This document shows positions 1-12,800 of a DNA stretch of 50,271 nucleotides, piece after piece (the stretch's first letter is position 1; the number at the start of each line of letters is the position of its first letter). The DNA lies in NCBI GenBank assembly GCA_008931825.1, contig QXVZ01033602.1, forward strand, positions 1 to 50,271, written 5' to 3'. The position numbers and the translations under genes were made by a program. This stretch comes from Phallusia fumigata (taxonomy: Eukaryota; Chordata; Ascidiacea; Phlebobranchia; Ascidiidae). The notes under the pieces were generated by a model, which had not been told where the DNA came from, made no database searches, and was given only the letters and a program-made list of their open reading frames with translations.

Positions 1-685
1 CGGCAAAGTTGCTGTAAATGCAATTTACACGAAAACAAATATATCAAATCATAAAACAAAGCTTGTTTTTTTGTTTCTTTCTCACATTTTAGTTTTCTTC
101 TTTTTCATTTTTTATTGGCGTGTGGGCCGTCTGAATGTGTCGAGTGCATTGAGCAGTCATATTCATAAGCATATTAATATTCGGTGGTAAAAATTTTAAC
201 AGTTTGGGTCAATCGCTTGTGAATTCGTTGGAAAGTGTTGTGTGCAAATTTGGCTGCTTGGTTGTGTTTGGTTCATGAGATATTTGGGTTCAAAGTGGGC
301 ACTCTTTTGTTTGTTGGGTCATTATCGAGCTGTTTGCTGCAGAAAGCAGAATTTGGCCGAATTTTCTGTAATTTGGCATTTTGTCAACTGGTTGGTCAAA
401 TTTAGAAATTTAAACCTGGCAACCCTGATGCTGATTATTTCATCCTAATTTTAAATGAGATTATGCAAATACATTGCTTAACCAACATGATAAAAACAAA
501 ATAAACCAAGAAGGTCTAACTGAATTGTGTACGCTGGTTTAATAAACATAATGTTTTGATTTGAACCATTGTTTAATAATCAATGTTAGGCAGTGATTGT
601 TTTTTTCCAGCAATATATCTGGACAAACATTGTTATATTTCATGATATTATTTTCCATCTTTTTTACTTTACAAAAAGTACTAAC
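1..685. other. No exon recognised; probably intron of the minus-strand acidic-protein gene
   Basis: AT-rich sequence with no open frame bounded by splice sites that I can support. The neighbouring minus-strand exon ends in a donor at 685-684, so this stretch is most simply intron of that gene, whose remaining exons lie beyond the left edge. Confidence 0.4.
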
Positions 686-1978
686 CTGGCGTTGCCTGAC
701 GCTAGTATCAGAAGACAAACGCCTTCTCTTGGTATCAACATCATCAAATAATGTTTGATTATCCACGTCAACTTCTTGTTGTTTATCAATTGATGCATCT
801 GCTTGGTGCTTCACAAGATTTTCTTTCACTTCTAATGCTACAGCATTGGTAGCTTCATCATCATTTTCTTCAATCTGATTTGAAGTTTTCTCAGCTTCTA
901 ACTTTACTGAGGGTCTCTCAATTTCTGTTGTTGCTTCAGGAACCAAGTTGTGGTTTTCAAAATTGAAAGAGGTTTGTTGCATAAATTTTGCAGGGGGTGA
1001 GAAGTTAAGTATGTTGTCATCTTGGCCATCACTGTCATACAACAATGCTTCGTCATCTAAGTCTTCATCCAAATCATCACCCTTATAATAAAAAAGTTTT
1101 AGTCCCACATTTGTGTGCTGTTGGGTTTAAACCAGAGATATATATGCACATTTTGTATTGCTTGTGAAGACACAAAGCTAAAAACAACTCCTAAGAAAAA
1201 ATGCATTATCCAAAAATGTTTTACAGCAGCAGAACAGTATACTAAAATAGAAAAAAAACAGATGGTAATTTTTTCTCCTTTTTTAAAAATGCACAACATT
1301 AATTTCTTTCAGACGAGGAGGTTTAAGTTAAGGGTAAAATAAATAAATGCATTAGTTTTAGTCATGGCAAAAAAGTTGGGAAATGGGAAGCTCCTTCTCT
1401 GAAACTTGATCCTACTTGCAGAAAGAAAATTTTGGGCTGTTTGGGTAACAAGTGGACAAAAAAAATATTGCAGTGGTATACTGAAACTGTGCCAGCTTCT
1501 TTTAGTAATTATTTCTGTTACGGACAGCAACATTGGGGTTTTACCGAAAGCTCATGGAAATTCTTGTAGGCTTTCTGGGCTATTTGCATTTTTTCTAGCG
1601 TTGATTTTAGTTATACTTTCTAAGTTCAAACAAGGTTTATAACTATGGGNACTTGATCCTACTTGCAGAAAGAAAATTTTGGGCTGTTTGGGTAACAAGT
1701 GGACAAAAAAAATATTGCAGTGGTATACTGAAACTGTGCCAGCTTCTTTTAGTAATTATTTCTGTTACGGACAGCAACATTGGGGTTTTACCGAAAGCTC
1801 ATGGAAATTCTTGTAGGCTTTCTGGGCTATTTGCATTTTTTCTAGCGTTGATTTTAGTTATACTTTCTAAGTTCAAACAAGGTTTATAACTATGGGATAA
1901 ACATGCCTTGCCTTGCTTACTTACTTTTTTGTAGTTTTCAGACAGCAGATCATCCTCGTCGTCATAAAAGTCAGACAT
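686..1978 (-). CDS. 5' part of an acidic nuclear-type protein, possibly RBM33-like (partial)
   Basis: Two exons on the minus strand. Exon 1 (1978-1925) starts at ATG and encodes MSDFYDDEDDLLSENYKK, then a GTAAGT donor. Exon 2 (1081-686) follows an AAG acceptor in phase 0, opens with GDDLDEDLDDEALLYDSD and runs 132 codons to a CAG|GTTAGT donor. The second exon carries many Glu, Asp and Gln residues and a KRRR cluster near its end. The alternating acidic/Leu pattern (DDLL, DEALL) recalls the N-terminus of vertebrate RBM33, an RNA-binding protein of mRNA metabolism, but no RNA-binding domain lies in the window. The intron between the exons holds a 246-bp direct repeat around a one-base gap at 1650, probably an assembly artefact. 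The exon calls are firm; the family assignment is tentative. The gene continues past position 1. Confidence 0.6.
1404..1896. repeat. 246-bp perfect direct repeat flanking a 1-base assembly gap
   Basis: Bases 1404-1649 and 1651-1896 appear identical and are separated by one N at 1650. The unit lies inside an intron. Sequence ending and restarting with the same overlap around an N is what an unmerged contig overlap produces, so the true genome probably has one copy. Confidence 0.9.
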
Positions 1979-2824
1979 TTGGCCTAAATGTTTACTGTGA
2001 ATGCAGATTTTTAAAAATTAACAAAGACTTTTGTAAAAAGGAAGCCCCCTACAGTTGCATAAACTTAAGTGCAACAAGAAAATTTGCAACACACGCCATA
2101 ACTGCATGATTTGCATTTGCTCACCGACTAGTAATGAATAAACACATAAATCGCAAAAGCAGAAAAAGCTCATTCATTCTTCGTCTTCGGGACGAAAGAA
2201 GGTAAAGATGAAATATCGGATGATGGAAAGAAAGTTTTTTGTAATGTTTTTACATGTGGGTAAAATATTTTTGTGGTTTTGACAAATTTTATGTTAGTTA
2301 TTTAAGCTTGGGTTAGAAAAATGCAGTAAACTATATATGTTACTATGCATTTGTGAAAACTTCTTTTTAGGTTATTTAAGTTGTCATGACATTTGTTACT
2401 CGGGTGGTTATATTATCCTTTCGGGTGGGATTTCCAAAAAAACATAATTTTTCCTGCACATACTTTGACCCAAATCTATCCCGATTTGTTTCGTCCGGGT
2501 ACGAATTTTAAAATTATGTACACTATATGTTAGGGGAGCGATAATGAAACTTTTTCCAAAAATTGACAGCCTCAAATCTCAACGGCAATTGCATCAACTA
2601 TAAAATAAATTGTAGGTTTTTGACCTTCATTTCTCACTGATTAATTAGTACACAGCGGAATTCTTAAAAAAATATATAACTGTCCCTAAAGCACGACGTC
2701 GCCGCTTTGAATTTTGGAACTGTTTTGTAGGAAACGGAAAACAATTACAGCTCCTTATTGTCGATGTGTTCCTCATAACGGCATGCATTTGCGGACTTGC
2801 TCGAGACCAGTTTACCGTATCAAC
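1979..2824. other. Intergenic region between two divergent genes
   Basis: Holds the 5' sides of the minus-strand acidic-protein gene and the plus-strand FGF gene. It is AT-rich, with no supported exon and no clear core-promoter element. A TTTTGTAG acceptor-like site at about 2722-2729 could serve an upstream untranslated exon or trans-splicing of the FGF transcript; this is only a possibility. Confidence 0.4.
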
Positions 2825-3610
2825 ATGTTTAAACTAAAACTGATAGTTGTGGTAGTTGCATTCGGATTTCAAGCCATTTCATGCTGCTCTGACCACGAAA
2901 ATGCGACAGCCTACACAACCGTAACCGCCGAGGTACCAACAAGAAGGGTTTTGTTGCACAATCGGGGACCTGGTGAATATTACTTGGCGTCGTATGCTGA
3001 TGGAAAAGTTAGGCTAGAGACGAACAACTCCAAAAACGGTAATCAGTTACCAAATTTAATTAATTTTGCAAAGCGCCGTGATTTGGAAGCATAAAAACAT
3101 GGTTAGTAAACTAAACTGGTATTCCCAGCAATATTTGAGATAAAGGACATCCGAAAAAACAACATAGTGACAATCAGCGGCCTCGAGTCTGGTCGGCATA
3201 TTTGCGTCAACAAAAGAAAAAAAGTTAAAGGATTCGTAAGTATAAAATACGTAAGCTAGTTTGTTTAACGGTCTGACATACCGATCCCTTTAAAAATACA
3301 ATGTATTTTTCAGTGTATGTATATTTGCCGGTGAGTGTTACGCTGGTCGATACCAAAACATATTTTTGCCCAGAAATTGTACAGGAAGACAAGGTGCGAT
3401 TTTGAAGAGATCATGTTCGGCAATAAAAGCGTCTACTATAAGTCATTGTCGTGCTACCCGTGTTATTTTCGCATCAAATCCAATGGAAAAGTGGGAAGAA
3501 TCATTTCAAATCTTCCGTACACAATAAAACTACTCTACAAATACGGTTTGTTGTTTTTTCCTCACGCCGAATGCGGTAACTTTTTAAAAACTGAATTAGT
3601 CTTGGACTAG
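2825..3610 (+). CDS. Secreted, divergent fibroblast growth factor (FGF gene 1)
   Basis: Three coding exons: 2825-3038, 3129-3235 and 3374-3610, joined in phases 1 and 0, giving 185 residues. Residues 1-21 form a signal peptide (MFKLKLIVVVVAFGFQ then AISCC); N26-A-T is a glycosylation sequon. The FGF beta-trefoil core starts near residue 40 (RRVLLHN), passes through A-I-F-E-I-K and the hallmark G-x-E-S-G-R-x-I-C-V-N-K in exon 2, then C-D-F-E-E-I in exon 3. Known family role: secreted ligand for FGF receptor tyrosine kinases, usually with heparan sulfate. Position 134-137 carries C-Y-P-C, where vertebrate FGFs have the W/M-Y/F-V-A-L strand; FGF gene 2 has the same spacing. The C-terminus (LFFPHAEC) is a degenerate version of the usual H-F-L-P ending. 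I chose the ATG at 2825 because it starts the signal peptide; the frame is open further upstream. The subfamily cannot be settled by eye. Confidence 0.85.
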
Positions 3611-6600
3611 TTCTAAGGACTAGAAATTTATAGTTCTATGGACTAGAAATGTTTTCAAGTAAAACCACACTACCTCAAGATTTGTTTTAAAGTGCGGTGA
3701 CAGAAAAACGTTAGTGAGTGAGTCGCAAAATGAGTAAAATTAACTGTTATAAAAGGCATCTCAAAAAATTTTGATTAATTCGCTGTACGTTTTTTTAGAG
3801 AAATTTAGCCACGATAAGACCCTCCGAGCAATGAGTTACTAGACGTGGGAAATTTATAGCACCAACAACCAAGACAAAGTCTTTTAATTAATCTTTCACA
3901 CCGCCAAATGTATCATCACTATGTACAATATGTCTCCAACGGCTTATTCTGTATTGTCTGATCAGTTTGTTTCAATTGTATAGGAGAACCAATGTTTGTC
4001 ATTTGCGATGTAAATACAACTTTGTTTGGGGAATGTAGGTCTGAAATTAATTAAGGCCAACAGACGACGACCTTCTGTTTTATAGAAACTAGCATTTTTA
4101 ATCCTGGTGATATGAACTCAGCAACTTGTCAAACCCAAATATGTTGCAAAAAAGTCCGGTAGTGGGCAGGAAAGCGCCTAAAATCACCAAAACGTTTTCT
4201 GTGCGAATGCTTAGCGTTGAGGTTCATGCAATAAACAACACAACATTACATAAAACACAGGGCGAAGATCTTATTCGCAAATTCCCACAGACACGATTGA
4301 TCTGGGAAACCCGACGGATGGAAAAGGCGTAACTTTTGCGTTCTGTGGCCTCTTGTACATCAATGTAAGCCTGCGACCACAGCGCGAGAACTAGAAATGT
4401 TGTCGGATAATTTACAGGATTAAGTCTTTTCGTGGTTGCTTTATCTATATGCGGACAAGCCAAGGAACCGCTTTGCACACTATAAACGGCGCCTACACAG
4501 TTCCAACTGCAAAATCACAACAAACTTATTTATATCTTGTTATTTAAAACAATATAAAATAGGTCCATATTTAAAATAGAACTGGCCATCCATCCAGGTT
4601 TACATTTATACGTTTTGAAATCAGTGATTTAATAACCGCACTATAGAAATTACACTTTATAGCATGAGTTAAAGGGAGGACAGTCATCATTTCTAAGTCC
4701 ATGGTAATGCAGGATCCAGCAATAAAAATGTAATTTTCGAAAGAACAACAAAAAATACAAAAACGGAGGGTTTGGTTTACTTGGCTGATCGACAACCTAT
4801 TACAACCATTGACTCCTGGTCCAACAAAACCTGTAAAAGCTTGAGTAAGTGCGGTGTAAGCCAAGCGAGTTCACAAAAGTACCCCCGACTTGTTGACCTA
4901 GTGTGGCGGTTTGGACAAAAACAACCTTCTGGGCCAGTTTCGTGGAAACTCAGGATAATGTGGCGCTTAGCCATACGACTTGACCACTGCAATTTAAGTA
5001 TTACGAGCCGGAGTACACGAATATAACGCGGATAGCCAGACATGGATTTGTCCCGGCAAGTGGCTATTAATTCAACTTAATCCTTCGCCGTGAGTCCTCT
5101 GTGCGGCGTTATCTTTTTGCCGCAGCCATGTTTAGGACGGTCCGGGTGATTTTGGGCGGTTTCTCGTCAAAATCAGTTTTTTTGCAAAAAGCACCGGGCG
5201 TGTGCGATTTGGACTTTAAGCCTTTGGTTTCTTGTTCTTTTTGCTGCCCGCTGTCATTAGTGGCGTATGTAAATTTCGCATCATGTTTGATTGCTGCTCC
5301 GGTCGGCTGCGTAGGAGGCATCAACCGAGCACTTGACTTACGACATCTTGCCACTCATAGGTGCGGTTTTTGTAAGAGCTGTGGCAACCAGTTTCTCGGG
5401 ACATTGTATTGCGAAACAGAAATTAACATTTCCTATAGAATGAACCTTGCAAAAAAAACAGTTGTTAACAAAATTGACACATGGTTGTTTAAAATTGTTT
5501 TTGAAAAGGTTTTGATAATTTAAAAATGAAAACTGTTGGGATAGAAAGAAACGATTGACAAAACCTTGACCCTAAAACTAGTTCTATTAAACGTTTGGGA
5601 TCCAGGGACAAAAATATCTTTGGAGGTGGGGACTTTCACTTGGCTATTTTCGCATGACATGTACGACGTGCCAACCCAAAATTAAAAGAGATGTGATGTT
5701 GCTTTCCTGAACAACAATACCTACGACCATGCTGAAGATGCTACACCCCAATTAAAAACAGTCTTTGCCTTTCGAGAAGCCCTATGCATTTGCCCCTTTT
5801 GTTCACCAATCTTAAACCCCCACACTGGCCACATGCTCATCAACGTGAAATCAATAACGGTAAGAAACGGAATAATGAAATGTGGTGAATAAAACAAATT
5901 AGACAAATCTTCCCCTTTAGTACGCCATGACAAGACCCTTTTTGTTCCCTATTGATCTGAAAAAACTAAGTGACATATCTAATAAATAAGGATTGGGCCC
6001 ACTCTCCTTCCCCCACTTCAGCGATGTGATTCTGTCAACTCCAAATCTTACCTTTAAGCGTTAGCATCGGCGGTACCTAGATCCACGTAACATATACGTA
6101 ATAAAGGGTGTGATGTCATATGGCGACGATGGTCATTTAAGCGGTGTTGGAAACACAAGTGTGGGTAAAACGAAAATGACACTAAAGGAAATCCCTATTT
6201 CCCGTCGGCGTGTGTTTGCTATACTAAGTGTACAATAAAGCCTAAATTTTTAAACAAAATGAATTTGGCAGAGGAGTAGCAGATCTGACTTCGAAAATTT
6301 CGGAGGTGTGAGAATTTTTGGGGCGCGGTCGTTCATTTATTCATCACCTTTCCCACACGCATTGCACTCAAGGTCGTTTCAAATACCCCTAAAGTCGCCC
6401 AATAACTTCTGGTCCCACGTGATAACGTTTGTCAACGCGATAACCCATGATTTGTTTGAAGTGAGCGCTTCTAACGATGGGGTATTGGGGGCGGGCCATC
6501 AACAGTTGACTCCTATTGGATAAGCTGATATATATAGGTAACCACCGTGAGAGACAAAGTACAGCGATGACGCAACCAGAAGCCAATAGCAATAAACACC

Positions 6601-9600
6601 CTTTAAATACCTGGTTAAGGATGCCACTATTAAATTGCCTCCACTGTAGTAGGTGTGTATAGCAAACGTGAGAAGTTCAAGTGTGAAAAAACTACTAAAA
6701 ATACGACATTACACGACCTTCCACACTGTGACATTTGCTACCAGGCATTAATTACGAGTTCGATTCATGCGTAGCTAACCGTCCACGTGTATGGTTTGAC
6801 CACCGGTGGGACGTGCCCTCTTTCTAGTTACCGGGACGGTAATATTGATGTTGGAACGGATGCACACAAGCCGCAGCGATGAATCTATTATTGAAGCAAA
6901 TAACCAACAAAGCAGTAGCATTTCAAATGTGTAATTGCTTTAGGCTGAACAATTTACGTTAACGCTATTGGCGCTAAGGTGGAAAAGTAACTCGAATCCT
7001 ACTACTGAAAGGTATATGGTCCCCAAGAAAAAAATAATTTATTTTGACGGTTTGACAGGTCAGTTAAGACCACAGGGTCGTGTTGTAAATTGTCCACAAA
7101 CCCTTAGGATTAGATTTGACCTTAACTGTTTAAACAAAATTTGGTGGGAAAATTTAATTTTCTTTAGATGGTCTATGCCTCAAATCAAGGAAGGGCAGTT
7201 GGGGTAGAATTGTGGATTGCAATGATAAGCCGAAACATACATCATTGAACCTCAGAGCAAAATTATCTTCCACGAATCGGTCATGTCACGCCGTAAGATC
7301 ATCGTCAATCGACACTTCTTTACCACGATGGGAAATTTCAAAACCTCGGGGACCCACCCTGAACCCCGCGCCCCCACGCGCTAAGCCCCTCGCGCCTGTA
7401 AACCATGTAGATCTATCAACGTTCGGCCGATCTATTATTACAAGACATTGCCATTGAAACACCTGCGCCCCAGTGCCAAACACCTGTCTATAACACTGGC
7501 TTCAATAAATCACCCCCAGACCGCCGAAGACGATGTCTGACACTAAAATCACTGTCAAGATTTAATATTGGCCCCCAAAGGCGACATCGGCGACGGCACT
7601 TCAGACGGCGATCCTTGGTCAATTTGTTTGATGTCGTGTGTAGCTAGACTTGTAGTGGAAACGATGATTACACTGTGGCGGCGTTTTCTGTTAAAGAGGC
7701 AAATAAACAAGTCCCCAAATCTTGGCCCCACACTGACCACACCCCACCTTAAAGGTCCTCTCGTCGTTAAAAAGTCACTAAGTATAGATCACATGAGAAT
7801 AATCTCTCGAAGCAATGACGTAGTTTAGAAAGGCAAACTTGTTCAAAAACCTCACTAACAACCATTACGCGGTTGCAAAACGTTTTAATACGTCCGTTGA
7901 CCTTCATGTGTGCTTCAGAAATTACCTGCTAGACATTTTTACAATCTCAATTTTCGCAATATACGGGGCCAGTTCAAAGATTTTTACCAATAGAAATGGT
8001 CTGCATTACACACAGTGCGCCTGCCAACGAGTTCCGCCGAACATTTGGGATCGTGTGCACGGGGATGTGTAATAAAACAACAACACAAATTTTGTGCAAA
8101 TCATCTTGCGGCGAACCAGCACAGTCACACAACATCTGTGGGCGATGCCGCATGGTGTTGTCCCACTTGCCTGATTTTTACGCGGTTTCGGTTAACTTCA
8201 AGAGGCGCGAGAACTTTCCGGGCATTATCTTCCCGTTTCCGTTTAACTGCGATCATCTTGCAAGCCGTCAGTGAGCTGACAATGCAGCGGGCCGCCCGAC
8301 ACGTTTTCAGCTCTTCAGGGTGCAATTACACTTGACCCAATAGGCTTAGTGGCCCACGGACGTGACGCTGATTTCTGTGTGTCACTGTGTACACGTCATA
8401 CTGATGTTGGCCTCTTTGGCTTGTGGTGGATCAACGGCAAGTGAAACAACCACAGACCCACCGCAGTGCGTTTAGCCGCGTCGGCTTTTGGTCGGAAGCT
8501 GCATCAGAAATTTCACAACGCACACCTGTTATGAAACGCTTTGTTCTTGTACTTTTTAAGATTGTTTTAGGCAACAGAATGTTAAGCAGAGGTAAACGTG
8601 ATAACATGTTGAAGGGATATTAAGCAAAACAGCAAAAATCTATCTGTTTAACTCGTCTTGTTCTATAATCCAATATTATGGCCCTACTGTTTGTTAAAAA
8701 AGGACCATTGGACCTATTTAATTGTTGAGGCCCTTTAGACCCAACGAATGCAGGCAACCTTGCCTTTGAACACAAGAATTTTCACAGCAGGAGCATTTAC
8801 GACGATTTGGGAAATTTAATGCCTCCCGCAAAAGCCCCACGCGTAAACGACTAAAAATCTGCAAAGTCAGTTTTTTTATTTCTTGTTGTGTTGAAATCTT
8901 CAAGCATGTTGTAATAAGTTGCAAAACTACGTAATTTAACGATCCCCGCCCCCTCTTTAGATTTCTAGGTGTAAAGGTGAAGTGACTTCTTGATCCTGCC
9001 TAATGTCCCTTTTTCGGTTCATAACAAACACGCAGTTACGGCTTTAATGGCCTTGTCAATTTTGTGATGCTAAACTTAATACAACCCAGCCTGCTTGAAG
9101 TCGATCGGTCTTGTCTTCTCCAGCAAGCTACAAATCACTTCAAAACAATTGTGAACAAACTTGTTTCACTTCAGTTTCTGTATTTCCAAAAAAACGACGC
9201 AAAATAAATAGAAAGATCGGAAAACATTTTCCAGACGCAAGGAACTCAACTGAAACTTGTAAATATATCGACAAAAACTTCAGCCGGAGCAACACGCCTG
9301 TGTCCAACGTGTTCAACATAAAGATAGAGGTGGGAAAAGCAATGAGCATTTTGGCCCGCGAGATTCTAGAGTTTACTCGCAAGGGCGAACTGTGGAAATG
9401 CTGGGTGGCATCAGGGCGATATAAATATAACGACAACAATGAAAGAAGAAATAAAAAGACGCTACAGTGAAAGGAAACGAGCCAGCGTCGGAGTCGTCAG
9501 CAGCGACAATAGATATAGAATATATTTTCTTGTATCGGTAACAAAATAAATATCAAAGAGGGCAGGACTAGAATACGTAGCCCGCTGTTTGCACCACGCT

Positions 9601-9835
9601 ACAGTTCAGCTCTTCGCATCAAGCGACTTCGCTGTGTTGTTCGGCAATATACAAACACCAACTTTGCTCCGCAGTGAGTTTTCGCACAATGTGAAGAGCT
9701 CAGTCATTGGTCGGATCATTAGTCACGTTATATCTACCCACAGTGCACCGCATTAGTGGCGGCTCGTTGCTCCTCGCCTCACGTGGTATATTGGCTCCGG
9801 CACATGGCACAGGGCTTGCCAGGAACAGGGTCTCA
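3611..9835. other. 6.2-kb stretch without a recognisable gene
   Basis: Lies between the convergent 3' ends of the two FGF genes. Open frames up to about 140 codons occur on both strands, but none shows a known domain, paired splice sites or a homologous neighbour exon. A small cluster of GGACTAG words (about 3604-3650) follows the FGF gene 1 stop. G+C content rises by eye towards the right end. Confidence 0.5.
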
Positions 9836-12800
9836 TCATCGCAGGACTAATTCCTTGCGGGCCCGTTTCCCATCGGCACGCTGTCGCCCAGTGGAGTGCC
9901 CCCGGGCGGGCTTGCCCCCCATCGCCGACCCCCTCCCATTCCGTGGCCGCTTTTTCGAGCGCTTTCCTGTATCGCGTGACGCCGGTCTCGCTGACACTTT
10001 CGACAAGGCCGAGGTCGTCGCGACAACTTTTATAGGGTCGGTTAAGGATGGTAGGTTGGACGTCACTTGGATAGTGATCTCGGCGGGTTTGTAAGCTGCA
10101 GCTTCAGCGGAACGTGGAAGAAAGTGTGTCTTGGGCGAGTTCGGGTTCTGGTTTTTGATTTTCGGCACCTTCCCGTTGCGCTTCATGCTCAGGAAACAAT
10201 TCTTGCACTTGCTGGTCATCGACTGGTAGGTGTTCTGGTTGTTGGGCAAAATACTCTCCGTAAAGTTGCATTGTTTGGGTCGGTAGCGTTTCTGTAAAGA
10301 GAAAAGCAACGTTAAGAAGGCTTTAAACGGTTCATACACTCTAAAGAAAGCGCACTCCAGTTTACCACCACAGGTCGAGTTGTTCCAGCGCTTGCAGGTT
10401 AGCGGGCGGATTTTCGATCACTTAAAACCGACCAAGATCCGCTAATTGCGCGCACTGTTCAAGTGTGTGGCTGTATTACGATTCAACGAAGCGCGCTTGT
10501 GGTGTTGGGTTGCTGCGAGCACGTGCTGTGGGGACAATCGGCTCTCATGCGATTTTTCAGCATTGCGGAGGACAGACGCTAACACAAGCGCGGGGTTAAA
10601 AGTGCGGGGCAAGGCCGTTTGTCCGGCGACGGGTGCCCATTGTCGGTGGTTACACGCGCCGGGGTAACATGACACCGAGGCACCGCGGGCAGACCACGGA
10701 ATTCGCCGCTGACGGATTCCGACAATGTCCGACCGCAGAATTCTTTGTGAGTTATAAAACAACATGCAAGCAAGCAAGGTCGTGTCCCCCCGGGGGCACA
10801 AACCCTTCCCTCCCCAGCTCTTTCGGGCTTGGATGGAAACGAATGGGCGGAACCTGAAGTGTGGGGCGCCACTGCGACTTTGATATTCGCCGACCTCTCA
10901 GGAGTAGCAAGGTGCGCGAACAGCTGATGTTTATCGGGACTTGTTGTCCCCGCACCTCACCGTGTTTGGCTCGGAGCCGCATTCCATACGCGCCTCGGGT
11001 AGGGAGCCCCGTAATTCCAACTTGCTTTCACGGGATTGCGCATTCATTCTACGACGTCTGTGAAGCAGCGATACGAATCTGCCTTGCGTGCCACGGCTCC
11101 CATGCGACATTGCCACTTAAATAAACAGCCCTATTGTGCCCAGCAGTTATCGTCGTCGGCAGCCCGGGGGTCCATTATTCCTAAACGCCAGGGTCCCATG
11201 CAAGACCCCTTGCCAGCGGCGGTAACGCGATACCGTTGCTCCAGACGCTGATTTCAGCCCGAGTTCGAAAATAGAATCAGAAACATGACGCCCTCAAACC
11301 CTGAAATTACTGCGGTCTTTAGAAACGCGTGATTTTCTTGCGACTGGAATTCGGTTGCGTTACACAAAAACCATTTACTCCCTGCATGTTGACAGGTCGC
11401 CCCTGTGTGTACTGTCGCTTGTGTACAGGTCCTGCAACCAAACGCAGCTTCAAACCTATCAGGGCCGCGTTGTTTGTGTGCCATTTTACGGCGCAAACAA
11501 TGCACAAAGCTCTTCGCTGGCTATTGTATCGCACGAGTGGTGGAGGCTGCTGAAAGCTGTGTCGCGAAACATTGTGTCGCGTGTCGTGCCCGGACAAGTC
11601 GCGCTACAAATCGCGTCGCTCCGCAGGCGTTCCGCTCGATTCCTATATTCACTAAAAGCTTTCTCACGCTGCTCGTGACGTAGAGATCATTGCGACCTGT
11701 GGCGCGTTTCTGTTTTGATGTTTTTGTCTCGCCCGCTTGCAAACCAACGAAGCGTCCAGCACCGATGTGGGGCAGGAGCCGTTTCGCCCGCATTGACCCC
11801 GGGGCCCCGCGGTTGGCAATACCGCACCACCGCAAAAGTGGCGTAATATCGTTGTGCATTCGGCGCGCTGGCCTGTGATGTGGCTTTAATTGCACTGCGC
11901 CCCGCCCTGCGCTTGGTGTGGCCTAGCAGCCTGCAATTATGACAGGTCGACGTGGGATCCGCAGACTAATAGCGATTGCTTCCTCGAACAACAAGGCCTC
12001 GGTCGGGGGCGGTCGCCGGTTCCCAGCGTTTTGCCGCGGCCCTGCCCTCGCGCTTGTATTTAATGGCGGCTTGCTTGCGTCGAGGCGCAATCGTTGAAGC
12101 GCTGCTGAAAGACTTGCCGGAGCGCCCGAGAAGATTAATAGGAAGACGGTGTCGGCCATTGAACAAATTAGCGGGTGCATCGCGAAATTATCGTTGATCA
12201 AGGGTTGGCCTGCGCTGCCCATCAACGTTGCCGTACACCGTCGAATCTCAACGGCTCAGGTCAAAACGGATATGCGGTCCTCATTGAATTGCGCAGTTAA
12301 TTGTGGGATTGCGGGCAGCGCTCCAAGCTCGCCGTGACAATTACGATCGAGTTGACAATATGCAATCGGTCACGAACCGCTTAACACGTCGCCACCGATA
12401 AGACTGGCTCGCTTCTACAATGCGTCTCAGAACAGTGGCGAGAATACCGCATTTTCAAGTGGCCCAAAGGGTTACGAAGATTCAACACCACGGCTTGCAA
12501 TGTACACCCGAGAATTCTGGTCACATTTTGTAATCGCATTTACCCTTTTTTGCCATTTACGTTTGCGATTACATCCTTGCCGATGATGGAAACACGGGAA
12601 TGCGAGTTTTGTCGCGGAGAAACCGCAGTATTTTCACGTATAGGGAGCGGGCGAGAAAATTCGATCTTCCGGGGCATGCGGGATCGAACTTGTTGATTTA
12701 GGAGACGACTCTGGACACGCGACGCAACTGTAACTTCGCGAGGCGCGCGTCATTGGTCCATTCACTGCTGGACGAAGTTTACTTTGCGAATCCTCAGCTT

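Noticed and set aside
1406-1889. Two identical 78-codon frames in tandem
   Set aside because: They are the two copies of the gap-flanking repeat inside an intron, so the duplication is technical and the frame has no domain.
5101-5523. 140-codon plus frame with many Cys
   Set aside because: No signal peptide, repeat or conserved spacing; no splice partners; codons look random.
12655-12735. tRNA-like T-loop word (GTTCGATC on the minus strand)
   Set aside because: The flanking bases do not form the T-arm or acceptor stem, and no A-box is visible at the right distance.
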